Below are positions 9,220 through 18,037 of a DNA stretch of 64,000 bases, piece after piece. Each line of letters begins with the position of its first letter. Position 1 is the stretch's first letter. The notes below the pieces were generated by a model. It was given only the letters and a program-made list of their open reading frames with translations, did not search any database and had not been told where the DNA came from. The translations under genes were made by a program, and so were the position numbers. Source of the DNA: Aculops lycopersici (Eukaryota > Arthropoda > Arachnida > Trombidiformes > Eriophyidae). The stretch covers positions 9,143,426 through 9,207,425 of the forward strand of contig WNKI01000002.1 in the NCBI GenBank assembly GCA_015350385.1, read 5' to 3'.

Positions 9220-9514
9220 GACCGACCTCTTCTTTGTTGTTTGTTTCCATCTAATATCATATGTTTGGCGCCAATCAAACCACATTGTAATCTTTTAAGT
9301 TCTGCGCTCGTTTTCAAGCGTGAATTATCCAAATTTGATATTAGAATTTCGTGTGTTGTAGGTCTCATATCATCACGTAGCATCATGTAACAGGCGAGAT
9401 TATTGTTGTTAGTGAATCTCTCTAGTTGTCTCGCTCCACTATAGATATTATTTTCAAAATTTGTCAGTCCAAAATCAAGTATCAATCAAAATTAGTATTC
9501 AATCCAATTAAAAA

Positions 9515-11596
9515 ATGACTGACCACAATTACTCCAGGTCTCGGAGGGTAACAGAATTCAATCTAGATTCAGCTACGAAGATTTTGAGAGGCCGACTCAA
9601 TTTCCCCTGGCAACTGGGCTCAATTATCACAACGTTAGAAGACTTGATTGATGTTCCTCCAGCTGAGTTGTTAGGTAAGTTCATCGGTTACTTCACCACA
9701 AGACCAAATGGAGATCCATGTTTAGTTTTGATCGCTAGAGAGGAGCCTACTGATCCAATAAGTCATCTGGTTGTGATCTACATTCACTCCAAGTGTAAAT
9801 TAGTGCAGAAATCAGAACTACAACCATTAAGAAACAAGTTGCCTCCCCCAGATGAAGTTAAACAAACCGTAATCAATGTAGTTTCTGATCTGCCTCGAGG
9901 TTTTGACTTGTCGTTGTTGTTACAAGCTGCTAGTATGCTTATTAGTCCCGATTTGATGGATTATTATGAACCGTTCAAGCTTATCGTTGTCAAACAAACA
10001 TCCTCATTCACTTGCTTCAACGCCTCGATAGAAATACCAAAATGTAGCTCGAGTTTTTCGTCAGAAAACATCAGAAACTTCTCTTCCAAGTTGCGTGCAG
10101 GTGGTCTAATCGTTGACATGATGGAATTCGATCAAATATCATCTAAAACATCATCAAACTTTGATATTCTAATCGTCGCATACAATGGACACCTGCTCTA
10201 TCTAATCAATCATCGCGATATCAATATTCTAACGGTGTTTTTGCCACATATTAACACGTTTGACGGAACTGAAGGTGCCGACGAGTTCTGTGAACGAATA
10301 TTCGGCGTGTTCGGAGCAAATACTAGACAGGATAAGTTCACTTACATTGGTCCGTGTCGATATTATGGTGACCCAGCCGATTGTTGTGATGATTTGAGGA
10401 CCTTAAGAGCAGTAATATTAGCATTCGATTCATCTCCTTGTCCACTTCACGTCGTAAATGCTAGCGATGTTATTGAAGTTGGTTCCAAAGAGCAAGATTT
10501 CGACTGTAGAAGTCCATCAATTAGTCGTCGTGTTAATCCTATCAACATTCCTGCAGAATATAGTCAAGCTTTAGAGTCTACCCATCAAAATTATGACAAT
10601 TCCGTTTACCTAGATGATAAAGGTGAAGCGATTAAGTATTCCGTCATCCGTTGTGATAACGAAAACGAAGGTGCTCGCATCTCTTCTTGTTTATCCGAAG
10701 TAGACATTAGTTCTCAAGAGACTATCATTGTAAGCGACGAGGATTTGAGACTCCAGATGCGATGGTTGCCAGAATACATTGATGTTTTGCGGAATGAACT
10801 CGATTCTGCTGTTCCACCTACATTTTCGGTTCCAATAATTGACGTCGTGCATCGAAATCTCGTCCTGATCAATCCGGAGACACTCAATCGAGGGCTATCA
10901 TACTTATCTGCCATGATGGAGGCGTATACTAGCGTCACTATGTTGCCTCTGAGTCAATTAGAGTCGCTGAATGAGCTTATTCCTGTTAGAGGGTGTCCCA
11001 GTCGATTCATCATGAAGCCAGTAGTTGCATCAGCAAACTACTTTGTTGTTATTATCGACACTCAAGAGTTCGAGTACACGATCATCGGCGGAGATACACG
11101 TTATAACAATAGATTAGTTCAGGATGGTGAGCTCAGAGAGGTAGTTTCCTCGTTGATTACCAAAAGTGTACCCGCGGCTAAGAAAATGCAACTTGTGGTC
11201 ACTAAAATGACCAATTATTTCCATCGCTTCTACGACATAGTGCACTTATTAATGGCTGTGTATCAATTAGCAAAGATTTGGAAGTATGCGGTTCGGATCC
11301 CAAGATATATCATCTACAAAGAGCGAGATTTTAGACGTTACTGTTTCAACATTTGCGCCAGCTACTCGCTTGAACTCTACAGTTACAACCAGCGAATGGG
11401 AAAAGTTTCAGCTAATGGGGTTCTGCTACCTGGGGCCATTAGAACCTCGATTGTCCCATTGCCCTACGAGAGGTCTGTCATTAAGGGTGACCAATGTCCA
11501 TTCTGCGGGAAGCGTGGCTTCAAAAATCGTGGTCGCCACATGGCAGCTGCTCATGGGGGGCAAGCTGAGTTTGCAAGCCACCAGCGTTTCGAGTGA
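9515..11596 (+). CDS. Antisense ORF of the gypsy element (693 aa), possible Ulp1-like fold with C2H2 finger
   Basis: A long ORF on the strand opposite to gag-pol, filling the space between pol and the 3' LTR where env would usually lie. The ATG has A at -3. I do not recognise the protein with certainty. Two segments have the rhythm of C48/Ulp1 cysteine proteases. In residues about 200-320, a hydrophobic beta strand after GHLLYLI leads to a GDPADCCDD motif. In residues about 450-600, LNRGLSYL is followed by NYFVVIIDTQEFEYTIIGGD. The second lacks the expected His and Cys, so any protease activity there is doubtful. The C-terminus has a C2H2 finger (CPFCGKRGFKNRGRHMAAAH) at about residues 663-683. 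The 3' ends of this ORF and pol overlap by 46 bp. Antisense ORFs at this place are known from plant Tat/Ogre-lineage gypsy elements; any relationship is untested. Confidence 0.75.
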   Translation: MTDHNYSRSRRVTEFNLDSATKILRGRLNFPWQLGSIITTLEDLIDVPPAELLGKFIGYFTTRPNGDPCLVLIAREEPTDPISHLVVIYIHSKCKLVQKSELQPLRNKLPPPDEVKQTVINVVSDLPRGFDLSLLLQAASMLISPDLMDYYEPFKLIVVKQTSSFTCFNASIEIPKCSSSFSSENIRNFSSKLRAGGLIVDMMEFDQISSKTSSNFDILIVAYNGHLLYLINHRDINILTVFLPHINTFDGTEGADEFCERIFGVFGANTRQDKFTYIGPCRYYGDPADCCDDLRTLRAVILAFDSSPCPLHVVNASDVIEVGSKEQDFDCRSPSISRRVNPINIPAEYSQALESTHQNYDNSVYLDDKGEAIKYSVIRCDNENEGARISSCLSEVDISSQETIIVSDEDLRLQMRWLPEYIDVLRNELDSAVPPTFSVPIIDVVHRNLVLINPETLNRGLSYLSAMMEAYTSVTMLPLSQLESLNELIPVRGCPSRFIMKPVVASANYFVVIIDTQEFEYTIIGGDTRYNNRLVQDGELREVVSSLITKSVPAAKKMQLVVTKMTNYFHRFYDIVHLLMAVYQLAKIWKYAVRIPRYIIYKERDFRRYCFNICASYSLELYSYNQRMGKVSANGVLLPGAIRTSIVPLPYERSVIKGDQCPFCGKRGFKNRGRHMAAAHGGQAEFASHQRFE

Positions 11597-14500
11597 GTTC
11601 GTTTACCCAAGTCTATTAACCTCAAGTCGTCTAATAAACTCTCATCTCTATCCTCAAGACCTACGAGTAGTGCAAGCGTTTGATAAGTTCTTTTGAGTCG
11701 CTTCTTCTTTGCTTCTGTTGTTGTTTTGCGAGCAGTCGGGATCCTTGATAATAAAGACGGATCTAGTTGTTGCTCTTTTAATTGAGATCTTGTGACTGGT
11801 CTTGTGGGCAGAATATTTGGAATGTTGCTTGGTATAGGTTGACTAGCGCCTGTTGCCCTGATAATATTGGCTGATGGATTATACGTTGAGTCTGCGCTTG
11901 TATCCGGATCTGGCAAGGTCACTTGACTCAGGTGAAGTGACTTCCATGCTATTGGATCCTGCTGTTCGTTGCGAGAACCATCATACATTTGACTTAATTG
12001 TTCTTGATCTGTATTCTCCTCATTTGCCTCTACATTCTGAACGGAGACTTGAGGAATTTTGTCAGTGATTGTAGCTTCAGGGTCAATTGTTCCATCAGCC
12101 AGTTGAGCTGATTGGGTTGTGTCTGATGTAGGCGGTGACTCTATGGGGTGCACAAGGGTTTCTTCTGGTTCTGGGTCGTAAATCAGGCGTTCAATGTTGT
12201 TGCTGATGGTCACTCTCTTTGGCGATGATGATGTTGGGCCAGAGAATGTTCTATGAGTGATGTTGAGTGTCTCTTGGGGGTCTTGAGTTGACTGGGAATC
12301 AGCTGGTGAATCTTCCACTATCTTGTTTGTGTCAATTGTTTGTTGATCACCGAATATAATCAGTTCTGTCGATGACTCTTTACTTGATGTTGTTGGTCCA
12401 GCTTGTTGCTCTTCAAAGTCGATAAGTTCAGTCTCGCAGTCGGGACTCTGAGTTTCTTCTGGTCTCGACTTCGGCTGCTCATCGTCGGGCCAAATATCAT
12501 ATAATAGCGTATCTGACGCAACACGGGTATCGACGGCGTGAGGCTCGATATCACCATCGGCTTTATTTTGATATTTGTCAATAAATTTGTCTTGCCTGAG
12601 ATAATATGGGCTGACATCTTGAATGCTCACAATCTTGGTTTCAAGTCTAGGTGAATCATAGTCAAGTATCTTCACTGCTCTAGGGTTGTCTTTATCGCCT
12701 ACAAAGTCTATAATACACATTGGACCGTCCCATTTGTAATGCAGTTTCTTGGTCAGATAACTCGGCGCAGTGTGAATTCTTACTTTCACTAGCTGTCCTT
12801 TGTAAAGTTTCACCTGGCTTCTGTGTTTATCATAGAATTTCTTTTGCGACTCTTGCGCTAGCTTAACACGGCTTCTGACTTCATCATGGATCGTAGAATG
12901 CAATAATTTGTCAGTCGAATCAGATGTAATAATTGATTCAACAGGTCGCAGTGGCGATCGACAATCACGACCGAATAGCACTTGATATGGTGAATAACCT
13001 GTTGATTCATGGACCGTAGTGTTGTAGACATGAAGTGCCCACATCAACTGCGAGTCCCACTTCTCATGAAACTCATCTACATAGTTCTTGAAGATCCTAG
13101 TTATAGTGCCGTTAAATCTCTCATCGGTTCCGTTGCTTTGAGGATGATACGAGGTAGTCAACTTGTGGTGGATCTTGTATTTGTTGACAAATTGCCTCCA
13201 TTCATCCGAAGTGAACTGTGAGCCTCTGTCGGTAATGATGTTGACCGGTGAACCGTGAACAGATATGATTCGTTCCTCTACAAACCTGATAATAATAGTA
13301 GTTGATATGTGTTGACAAGGGAAAGCAAATGCCCATTTGGAAAACGCATCTGTTGCCGTAATGATGTAGCGATTTGCACGTCCAATAGTTGACTTTAGTG
13401 GTCCCATCATGTCGATATGAAGGTTCTCAAATATGCGTGACACTGGAATACTATTGAGGAAACCTGGTGGTAGACCTTTTGGGTTCTTAAAATGCTGGCA
13501 CAAGTCACAAGTTCTGACGTAATCTTCTACCTCCTTTCTCATTTGTGGCCACCAGAATCGGATCAGCTTAAGGCTGGTCTTTCTGATGCCAAGATGACCA
13601 CCGCTAATGTTGTCATCATGAGCTAGTTGAAGTAGGAGCTTCCGTGATTCACTAGGGACGTAGATTCTTAATCTGTTACTCTCAGGCAACTTGTCGTCTG
13701 AGTAATAAATGATTCCCTTCTTGCTGATGAAGTTGCTGTGTGTTTCTTTGCCTAAATTACTGCGAATCTCTTCTATTTCATCAGAGTTACCTTGCAGTTC
13801 ACCTGTTGTTCTACCTACCGCGCATAATATTGCGGTCTTTTTGCTTAACAGGGATCTAGCTAGGGTATCAGCTCTACAGTTTCCAATGCTAGTTGAGTGA
13901 CCTTTTACATGTATCCATTCAATTTGCAGTCCCTCTTTTGCTTCTAAAAGTCTCTTGAAAAGTTTCTCATTGGCTAGTGGCTTGTTGCGATAGTTTTTCC
14001 ATCCATCTGACTTCCAATCGTCGATGTATTTAGTAGCTGCAGCATGGCAGTAGGTGCTGTCAGTTACTATTGTTATCTGACTGTACCCTTTTCTCTTCGC
14101 AATCTCGCATGCTCTAATAGCAGCCATCAATTCTGCTGTATTATTAGATGGTTCGTCTTCAACAAACCCCATCGCTTCGAAGTCCGTTTCGAATTCACAA
14201 CAAACAGCCCAACTAGCTCGACATTCTGGCTTTCCGTTACCTCGGCAAGCTCCGTCGACATAGAAGATCTCCTGTGCTAGATGGTTGTGGAGTTTGTTTG
14301 CAAAGGGAGCCGGCAATTTGGTGTCAATTTCGAACTCCAACTCGTCAAATTCAGGTGGTAACTTTAGAATCAGATTGTCAATTCGCTCTGGTCGATGAGT
14401 GAGCTTGTAAGCTTTAGCTAACTGGTTGTCTGGAGTCATTATCTTGAAGCAGCCAGATCGAACAAGTGTTCTAAACTTCCTTAGAGCTAAGACAACGCCT

Positions 14501-16125
14501 AACATTTGCTTCTCGACGGCAGTATAGTTAGCCTCTGCTGTTGTTAGTAGTCTACTCGCTCGTCTAACGATCTGCATCTCATTAGTGAGCAGCAACACTT
14601 CGATCGAATCGTCTAAAATGTGTAGATGAACCGCTTTCTGCTGTTCAATGGGGACAATAACCTGGGGATCACTTGCTTTGAGATGATTGACTATCTTGTT
14701 CATTGATTCCTGTTGTTTACTCGTCCATTGGAAGTCTCTGTCTTTAGAGAGCAACGACCTAATTGGTTCAAGGTGTTTGGAGTAGTTTTTAATGAAGCGG
14801 GAGTAGAAGTTCAGCTTACCTAGAAGAGACTGAAGCTCCTTCTTGTTTGTAGGTGGCTTTAGCTCGCTAATCTTATCAACTTTAGATGGAATCGGCTTAA
14901 TTTGCTCACCTGTGACTAAGTAGCCGAGATATTTAACTTCTCTCTTTGCAAACTCGCACTTCTCCAGCTTTAACTTCACGTTAAACTCACAGCACTTGTT
15001 CAAAATCCACTCGAGGTTCTCGTCGTGCTCCTCTCTCGAACGACCGAACACTAATATGTCGTCTACGTAAACAACACAGCGTGTCATTAATCCATCCATG
15101 AAAATTCTGTCCATATTACTCTGAAAGATGGCACCAGAATTCTTCGCCCCGAAGGGGCAACGTCTAAATTGGTAGCTGCCACAAGATGTAGAGAAAGCGG
15201 TCTTGTGTCTGTCTCTCCAATCGACGTTGATCTGATAGAAACCCGAAGTGCAGTCCATCGTGGTCAGGAACTGTTTGCCTTGTAAGATGTTGATTATGTC
15301 TACAATGTTAGGTAGTGGGTAAGAGTTTCTGCGAGTGACTAGGTTGAGTGGGATGTAGTTAATAACTAATCTGGGAGCGCCATTTGCTTTAGGGATTATC
15401 CTAGACTGGGCAGAGTAACCTGACTCCGTTCTTTCTATTATTCTCTTGTCCAATAGGCCTCGAATATGTTGCTTCATTAGTATGCCTTCTTCTGGTGTAT
15501 AATTTCGTGTCTTCGCTGCTACTGGACGTTCGTGAAAAGTTTCGAATCTCATAGCTCTACCTCTGATGGGTTTATCATCTAAATCTGAGAAAACGCACTT
15601 GTACTTATTCACTATCCTTTGTATTTCACAGTCCCCGGAACAAGAGCTAATATTGTCAATTACTTTGATGGTTGAGTAACTGTTTCTATTGATTGGTGAC
15701 TCAGCTCCGATGACTTTGTTTTGATGCATAACAAGTGTTTTTCCTGACTTGAAAAGGATGTCAATATCGAAAAGTTTCATATGCCTGAGACCAATGAGCG
15801 CGTGGTAGCCAAAGATATCTTTCTCGCCCGGTTGAATATAGAATGTAGCCTCTTTAGCTGCTAACGATGAACCTAATGGTCTAATATTAGCTCTCACACG
15901 CTTGCCTAGATGAGTTGTTGACCCATCGGCTAGTTTAGCAAGTAGATTAGCATTCTCTAGCTTCACTTTGGTACGAGATAAAACCTCACCACGCTCTGGG
16001 AGACATGAAATAGTGGCACCTGTATCTATCATTACATTAAACGTACAGCCATTAACTTCAAACATGGCAGACAATAGGTAAGTTTGTTCACTGTTTAATA
16101 ATGATATGATCTTTGTTGTTGACAC
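11551..16125 (-). CDS. Gypsy Pol polyprotein (1524 aa) with two RNase H domains
   Basis: Approximate residues: aspartic protease with IDTGA at 33-37; RT 200-450 with YVDD about 355; an RT-linked RNase H-like region 490-610 in which the gypsy acidic residues are not well preserved; a second RNase H 620-760 resembling cellular RNase HI (YVDGACRGNG, NNTAELMAAI, TDSTYC, HVKGHS, RADTLA, giving D-E-D-H-D). Then integrase with HHCC zinc region about 835-870 and catalytic D, D, E near 905, 965 and 1002. The last roughly 340 residues are acidic and Ser/Thr/Gln/Pro-rich with no domain I know. The ATG lies 11 nt after the Gag stop and in a different frame, so Pol needs reinitiation or a frameshift. No internal stops. 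Confidence 0.92.
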   Translation of the reverse strand: MSTTKIISLLNSEQTYLLSAMFEVNGCTFNVMIDTGATISCLPERGEVLSRTKVKLENANLLAKLADGSTTHLGKRVRANIRPLGSSLAAKEATFYIQPGEKDIFGYHALIGLRHMKLFDIDILFKSGKTLVMHQNKVIGAESPINRNSYSTIKVIDNISSCSGDCEIQRIVNKYKCVFSDLDDKPIRGRAMRFETFHERPVAAKTRNYTPEEGILMKQHIRGLLDKRIIERTESGYSAQSRIIPKANGAPRLVINYIPLNLVTRRNSYPLPNIVDIINILQGKQFLTTMDCTSGFYQINVDWRDRHKTAFSTSCGSYQFRRCPFGAKNSGAIFQSNMDRIFMDGLMTRCVVYVDDILVFGRSREEHDENLEWILNKCCEFNVKLKLEKCEFAKREVKYLGYLVTGEQIKPIPSKVDKISELKPPTNKKELQSLLGKLNFYSRFIKNYSKHLEPIRSLLSKDRDFQWTSKQQESMNKIVNHLKASDPQVIVPIEQQKAVHLHILDDSIEVLLLTNEMQIVRRASRLLTTAEANYTAVEKQMLGVVLALRKFRTLVRSGCFKIMTPDNQLAKAYKLTHRPERIDNLILKLPPEFDELEFEIDTKLPAPFANKLHNHLAQEIFYVDGACRGNGKPECRASWAVCCEFETDFEAMGFVEDEPSNNTAELMAAIRACEIAKRKGYSQITIVTDSTYCHAAATKYIDDWKSDGWKNYRNKPLANEKLFKRLLEAKEGLQIEWIHVKGHSTSIGNCRADTLARSLLSKKTAILCAVGRTTGELQGNSDEIEEIRSNLGKETHSNFISKKGIIYYSDDKLPESNRLRIYVPSESRKLLLQLAHDDNISGGHLGIRKTSLKLIRFWWPQMRKEVEDYVRTCDLCQHFKNPKGLPPGFLNSIPVSRIFENLHIDMMGPLKSTIGRANRYIITATDAFSKWAFAFPCQHISTTIIIRFVEERIISVHGSPVNIITDRGSQFTSDEWRQFVNKYKIHHKLTTSYHPQSNGTDERFNGTITRIFKNYVDEFHEKWDSQLMWALHVYNTTVHESTGYSPYQVLFGRDCRSPLRPVESIITSDSTDKLLHSTIHDEVRSRVKLAQESQKKFYDKHRSQVKLYKGQLVKVRIHTAPSYLTKKLHYKWDGPMCIIDFVGDKDNPRAVKILDYDSPRLETKIVSIQDVSPYYLRQDKFIDKYQNKADGDIEPHAVDTRVASDTLLYDIWPDDEQPKSRPEETQSPDCETELIDFEEQQAGPTTSSKESSTELIIFGDQQTIDTNKIVEDSPADSQSTQDPQETLNITHRTFSGPTSSSPKRVTISNNIERLIYDPEPEETLVHPIESPPTSDTTQSAQLADGTIDPEATITDKIPQVSVQNVEANEENTDQEQLSQMYDGSRNEQQDPIAWKSLHLSQVTLPDPDTSADSTYNPSANIIRATGASQPIPSNIPNILPTRPVTRSQLKEQQLDPSLLSRIPTARKTTTEAKKKRLKRTYQTLALLVGLEDRDESLLDDLRLIDLGKRTHSKRWWLANSACPP

Positions 16126-16136
16126 AGGTGCCCTCG

Positions 16137-17375
16137 CTATTTTAAATAGTTCGACTTCAAGTTACCATTCTTGATGCAATGCTCTCGCCAGTGCCAAAGT
16201 CCGCAGTCGCAAGGTGATGGCGGTTTCTTGAAGGTTGCCCAATACTCTTCGCTGTCGAATGCCATCTGAGTGTCGCTTGATTGGGGTCCGGCACGCGAAT
16301 TTATCATAGAAATTCCACTGTTGTTGTTGTGGCTGATTCCTGCCTGATTTATCTGGTTATTCTGATAAGAATTAGGATAATTTGACGGTGGTTTTGGTGA
16401 TGGGGCACGCCCATTACTTGTGCCATAATATTGCTGTTGTTTGTAGTTATTATCGTCAAATCGACGAGCTGGACTGGGAGAGCGTTGTCCCGACTGTCGA
16501 TTGTAAGGGCTTACCTGTCGGTCGCGATTCGTATGATAGACTTGAGACTGGTTATAGTTTTGGCCATAATTATTACTGCTTGGCTGCCTTACCTGATTGC
16601 CAGCAAACCGTGGTGATTGGGAACGACTTGGTCTCTCTTGAAATGCCGCTATCAGCTCTCGATTAGACTTCACTTCCTCCTTGATGCCTTTCATGACTGC
16701 TTCCACGATTTCGGCGATGTTTATTGGCTTGACACACACCTTGCTCTCTTCTACCTGGCAATTACTGCATTGGATATCGTAGCGTCGAGCTGCTTTCTTC
16801 AGATCATCAATTGTTTTGGCCTCACTGTAGCCGATTATCATGTCTAATTTTGGTAGGATTGAGTTAGGCAGCGTGTTCTTGATGAAGCTGACTTTTGTAT
16901 CTTCTCCTATGGATGGTAAAGTGTGCTTTATAATATAGATTGCTTCCTCAATGTGATCGTATAGATGACGTCCTTCACCTGGCGTGAATTTTAGAGCTTG
17001 TAATCGACGGAAATATCGATCTTTCGAGTCAGACAGTGAGTATCGCTCGATGATCTTCCTTTTGACGCTCTCCCAAGTGATGTTTTGGTTCTCTAGTCGA
17101 GTTTTCAGCTCAGATTCGAACCAAATCTTGTAAGACCCAGTGGAAAAGGCCTTCACGATGAGCTTAAGCTTGTTCTCACTCGTTAACATCACTGTCGCTG
17201 TCTCGAATTCATTGATAAACTTATGTACGTCGTCATAGTGATCGATTTTAGGGACATCAATGTTGACAGTCGACATAGTTTCTACCATACGGCTGAATCC
17301 TTTAGTCATCTCAGCGATAGCCTGTGAGTCATTACTCATCGCCGATTGATAGACAGTTGGTTGTTCGTCAGGCAT
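16137..17375 (-). CDS. Gypsy Gag (412 aa)
   Basis: A retrotransposon Gag domain covers about residues 35-200 (KFINEFETA, WFESELKTRLENQ, YFRRLQALKFTPGEG are typical capsid-like segments). A long Asn/Gln/Ser/Arg/Pro-rich stretch (240-370) follows, then a C-terminal metal-binding cluster CDCGLWHWREHC, spaced differently from the usual C-x2-C-x4-H-x4-C knuckle. It is the first ORF of the element and sits just upstream of Pol. Confidence 0.88.
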   Translation of the reverse strand: MPDEQPTVYQSAMSNDSQAIAEMTKGFSRMVETMSTVNIDVPKIDHYDDVHKFINEFETATVMLTSENKLKLIVKAFSTGSYKIWFESELKTRLENQNITWESVKRKIIERYSLSDSKDRYFRRLQALKFTPGEGRHLYDHIEEAIYIIKHTLPSIGEDTKVSFIKNTLPNSILPKLDMIIGYSEAKTIDDLKKAARRYDIQCSNCQVEESKVCVKPINIAEIVEAVMKGIKEEVKSNRELIAAFQERPSRSQSPRFAGNQVRQPSSNNYGQNYNQSQVYHTNRDRQVSPYNRQSGQRSPSPARRFDDNNYKQQQYYGTSNGRAPSPKPPSNYPNSYQNNQINQAGISHNNNSGISMINSRAGPQSSDTQMAFDSEEYWATFKKPPSPCDCGLWHWREHCIKNGNLKSNYLK

Positions 17376-17993
17376 GATGTTGGCTTAATTAGAGGTGTTA
17401 TTATTAGAGGTGTTTCGCCGACGGCGTGTTTTAGTTTGTGTGTGAGATTTAGGGGCGGATTAATCTCGGTTACTCGACGAGTAATTATTAGTGTATCATA
17501 TAATTTTAGTTTTGTGGTGATGATAACGAAGACGGCTGTCTTGCGTATTGATTAATGTAGGCAACTCGACAAGTTGACAGTGATGAAGTAGGTTAGATTG
17601 GGTTTTGTGAAACTCGAGGAGTTTTCGGTGTTGGTGTTTTTAGAGTCACGTCTTGGTTGATTCTTTCATATGTTTTGTAAAATGATGATTTGATGTGATT
17701 CTCCGATCCTCGGGTTGTAGCAATTGAATGATATTAGGGGGAATTCACGGTGTAAACTATCGCTTTTTGGCTAGAGAAAATGATAATATTGGTATTGAGC
17801 TCGACGAGCTATTGAGTTGATAATTAGATGATGTTTAGGTGGAACCGACGGTTCTGGTTTTCTTGTTGGTTATTGATTTTTAGTTTCTAGTTTTTTTTTG
17901 CTTGATTAGTTCTAGTTATTAGCTTGAGAAGTTGATAATTTTGAGGTTGATTCATGTGTTTTTGGGACTTGGTAACCTTCCCCTGCTACCAAC
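17376..17993 (-). other. Gypsy leader with primer-binding site
   Basis: A 618-nt untranslated leader. Minus strand 17991-17980 reads TGGTAGCAGGGG, two bases in from the LTR end; it starts with TGG (complement of tRNA CCA) and resembles the initiator tRNA-Met complement used by many elements. No ORF of note. Confidence 0.7.
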
Positions 17994-18037
17994 TGTGATG
18001 TCGTGGTAGCGGTGAGACAGGGTAGGAGCGTGGGGCT
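17994..18037 (-). repeat. Gypsy 5' LTR remnant (44 bp) and deletion junction
   Basis: Exactly identical to 8948-8991, the last 44 bp of the LTR in element orientation. At 18037/18038 the sequence changes abruptly to copia-2 pol. The missing 228 bp of LTR, together with the missing copia-2 integrase-RT region, mark a deletion breakpoint. Confidence 0.9.

Larger units (their letters stand above)
8948..18037 (-). mobile_element. Ty3/gypsy retroelement with dual RNase H and an antisense ORF, 5' LTR truncated
   Basis: Read leftward, the order is a 44-bp remnant of the 5' LTR (17994-18037), primer-binding site, leader, Gag (17375-16137), Pol (16125-11551), an opposite-strand ORF (9515-11596), a polypurine-like tract (9220-9235) and an intact 272-bp 3' LTR (8948-9219) with TGTGATG...CATCACA ends. 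Protease-RT-RNase H-integrase order makes it Ty3/gypsy. No target duplication flanks it: on the right it abuts the middle of copia-2 pol, on the left copia-2 Env. Insertion into Env followed by a deletion across copia-2 pol and the 5' LTR explains the arrangement. The internal ORFs are all open. Confidence 0.88.

Noticed and set aside
9156..9485. Minus-strand 109-codon ORF at the gypsy 3' end
   Set aside because: Most of it lies inside the LTR and the polypurine region, and its Cys/His-rich end is a translation of LTR palindromes. Not treated as a gene.
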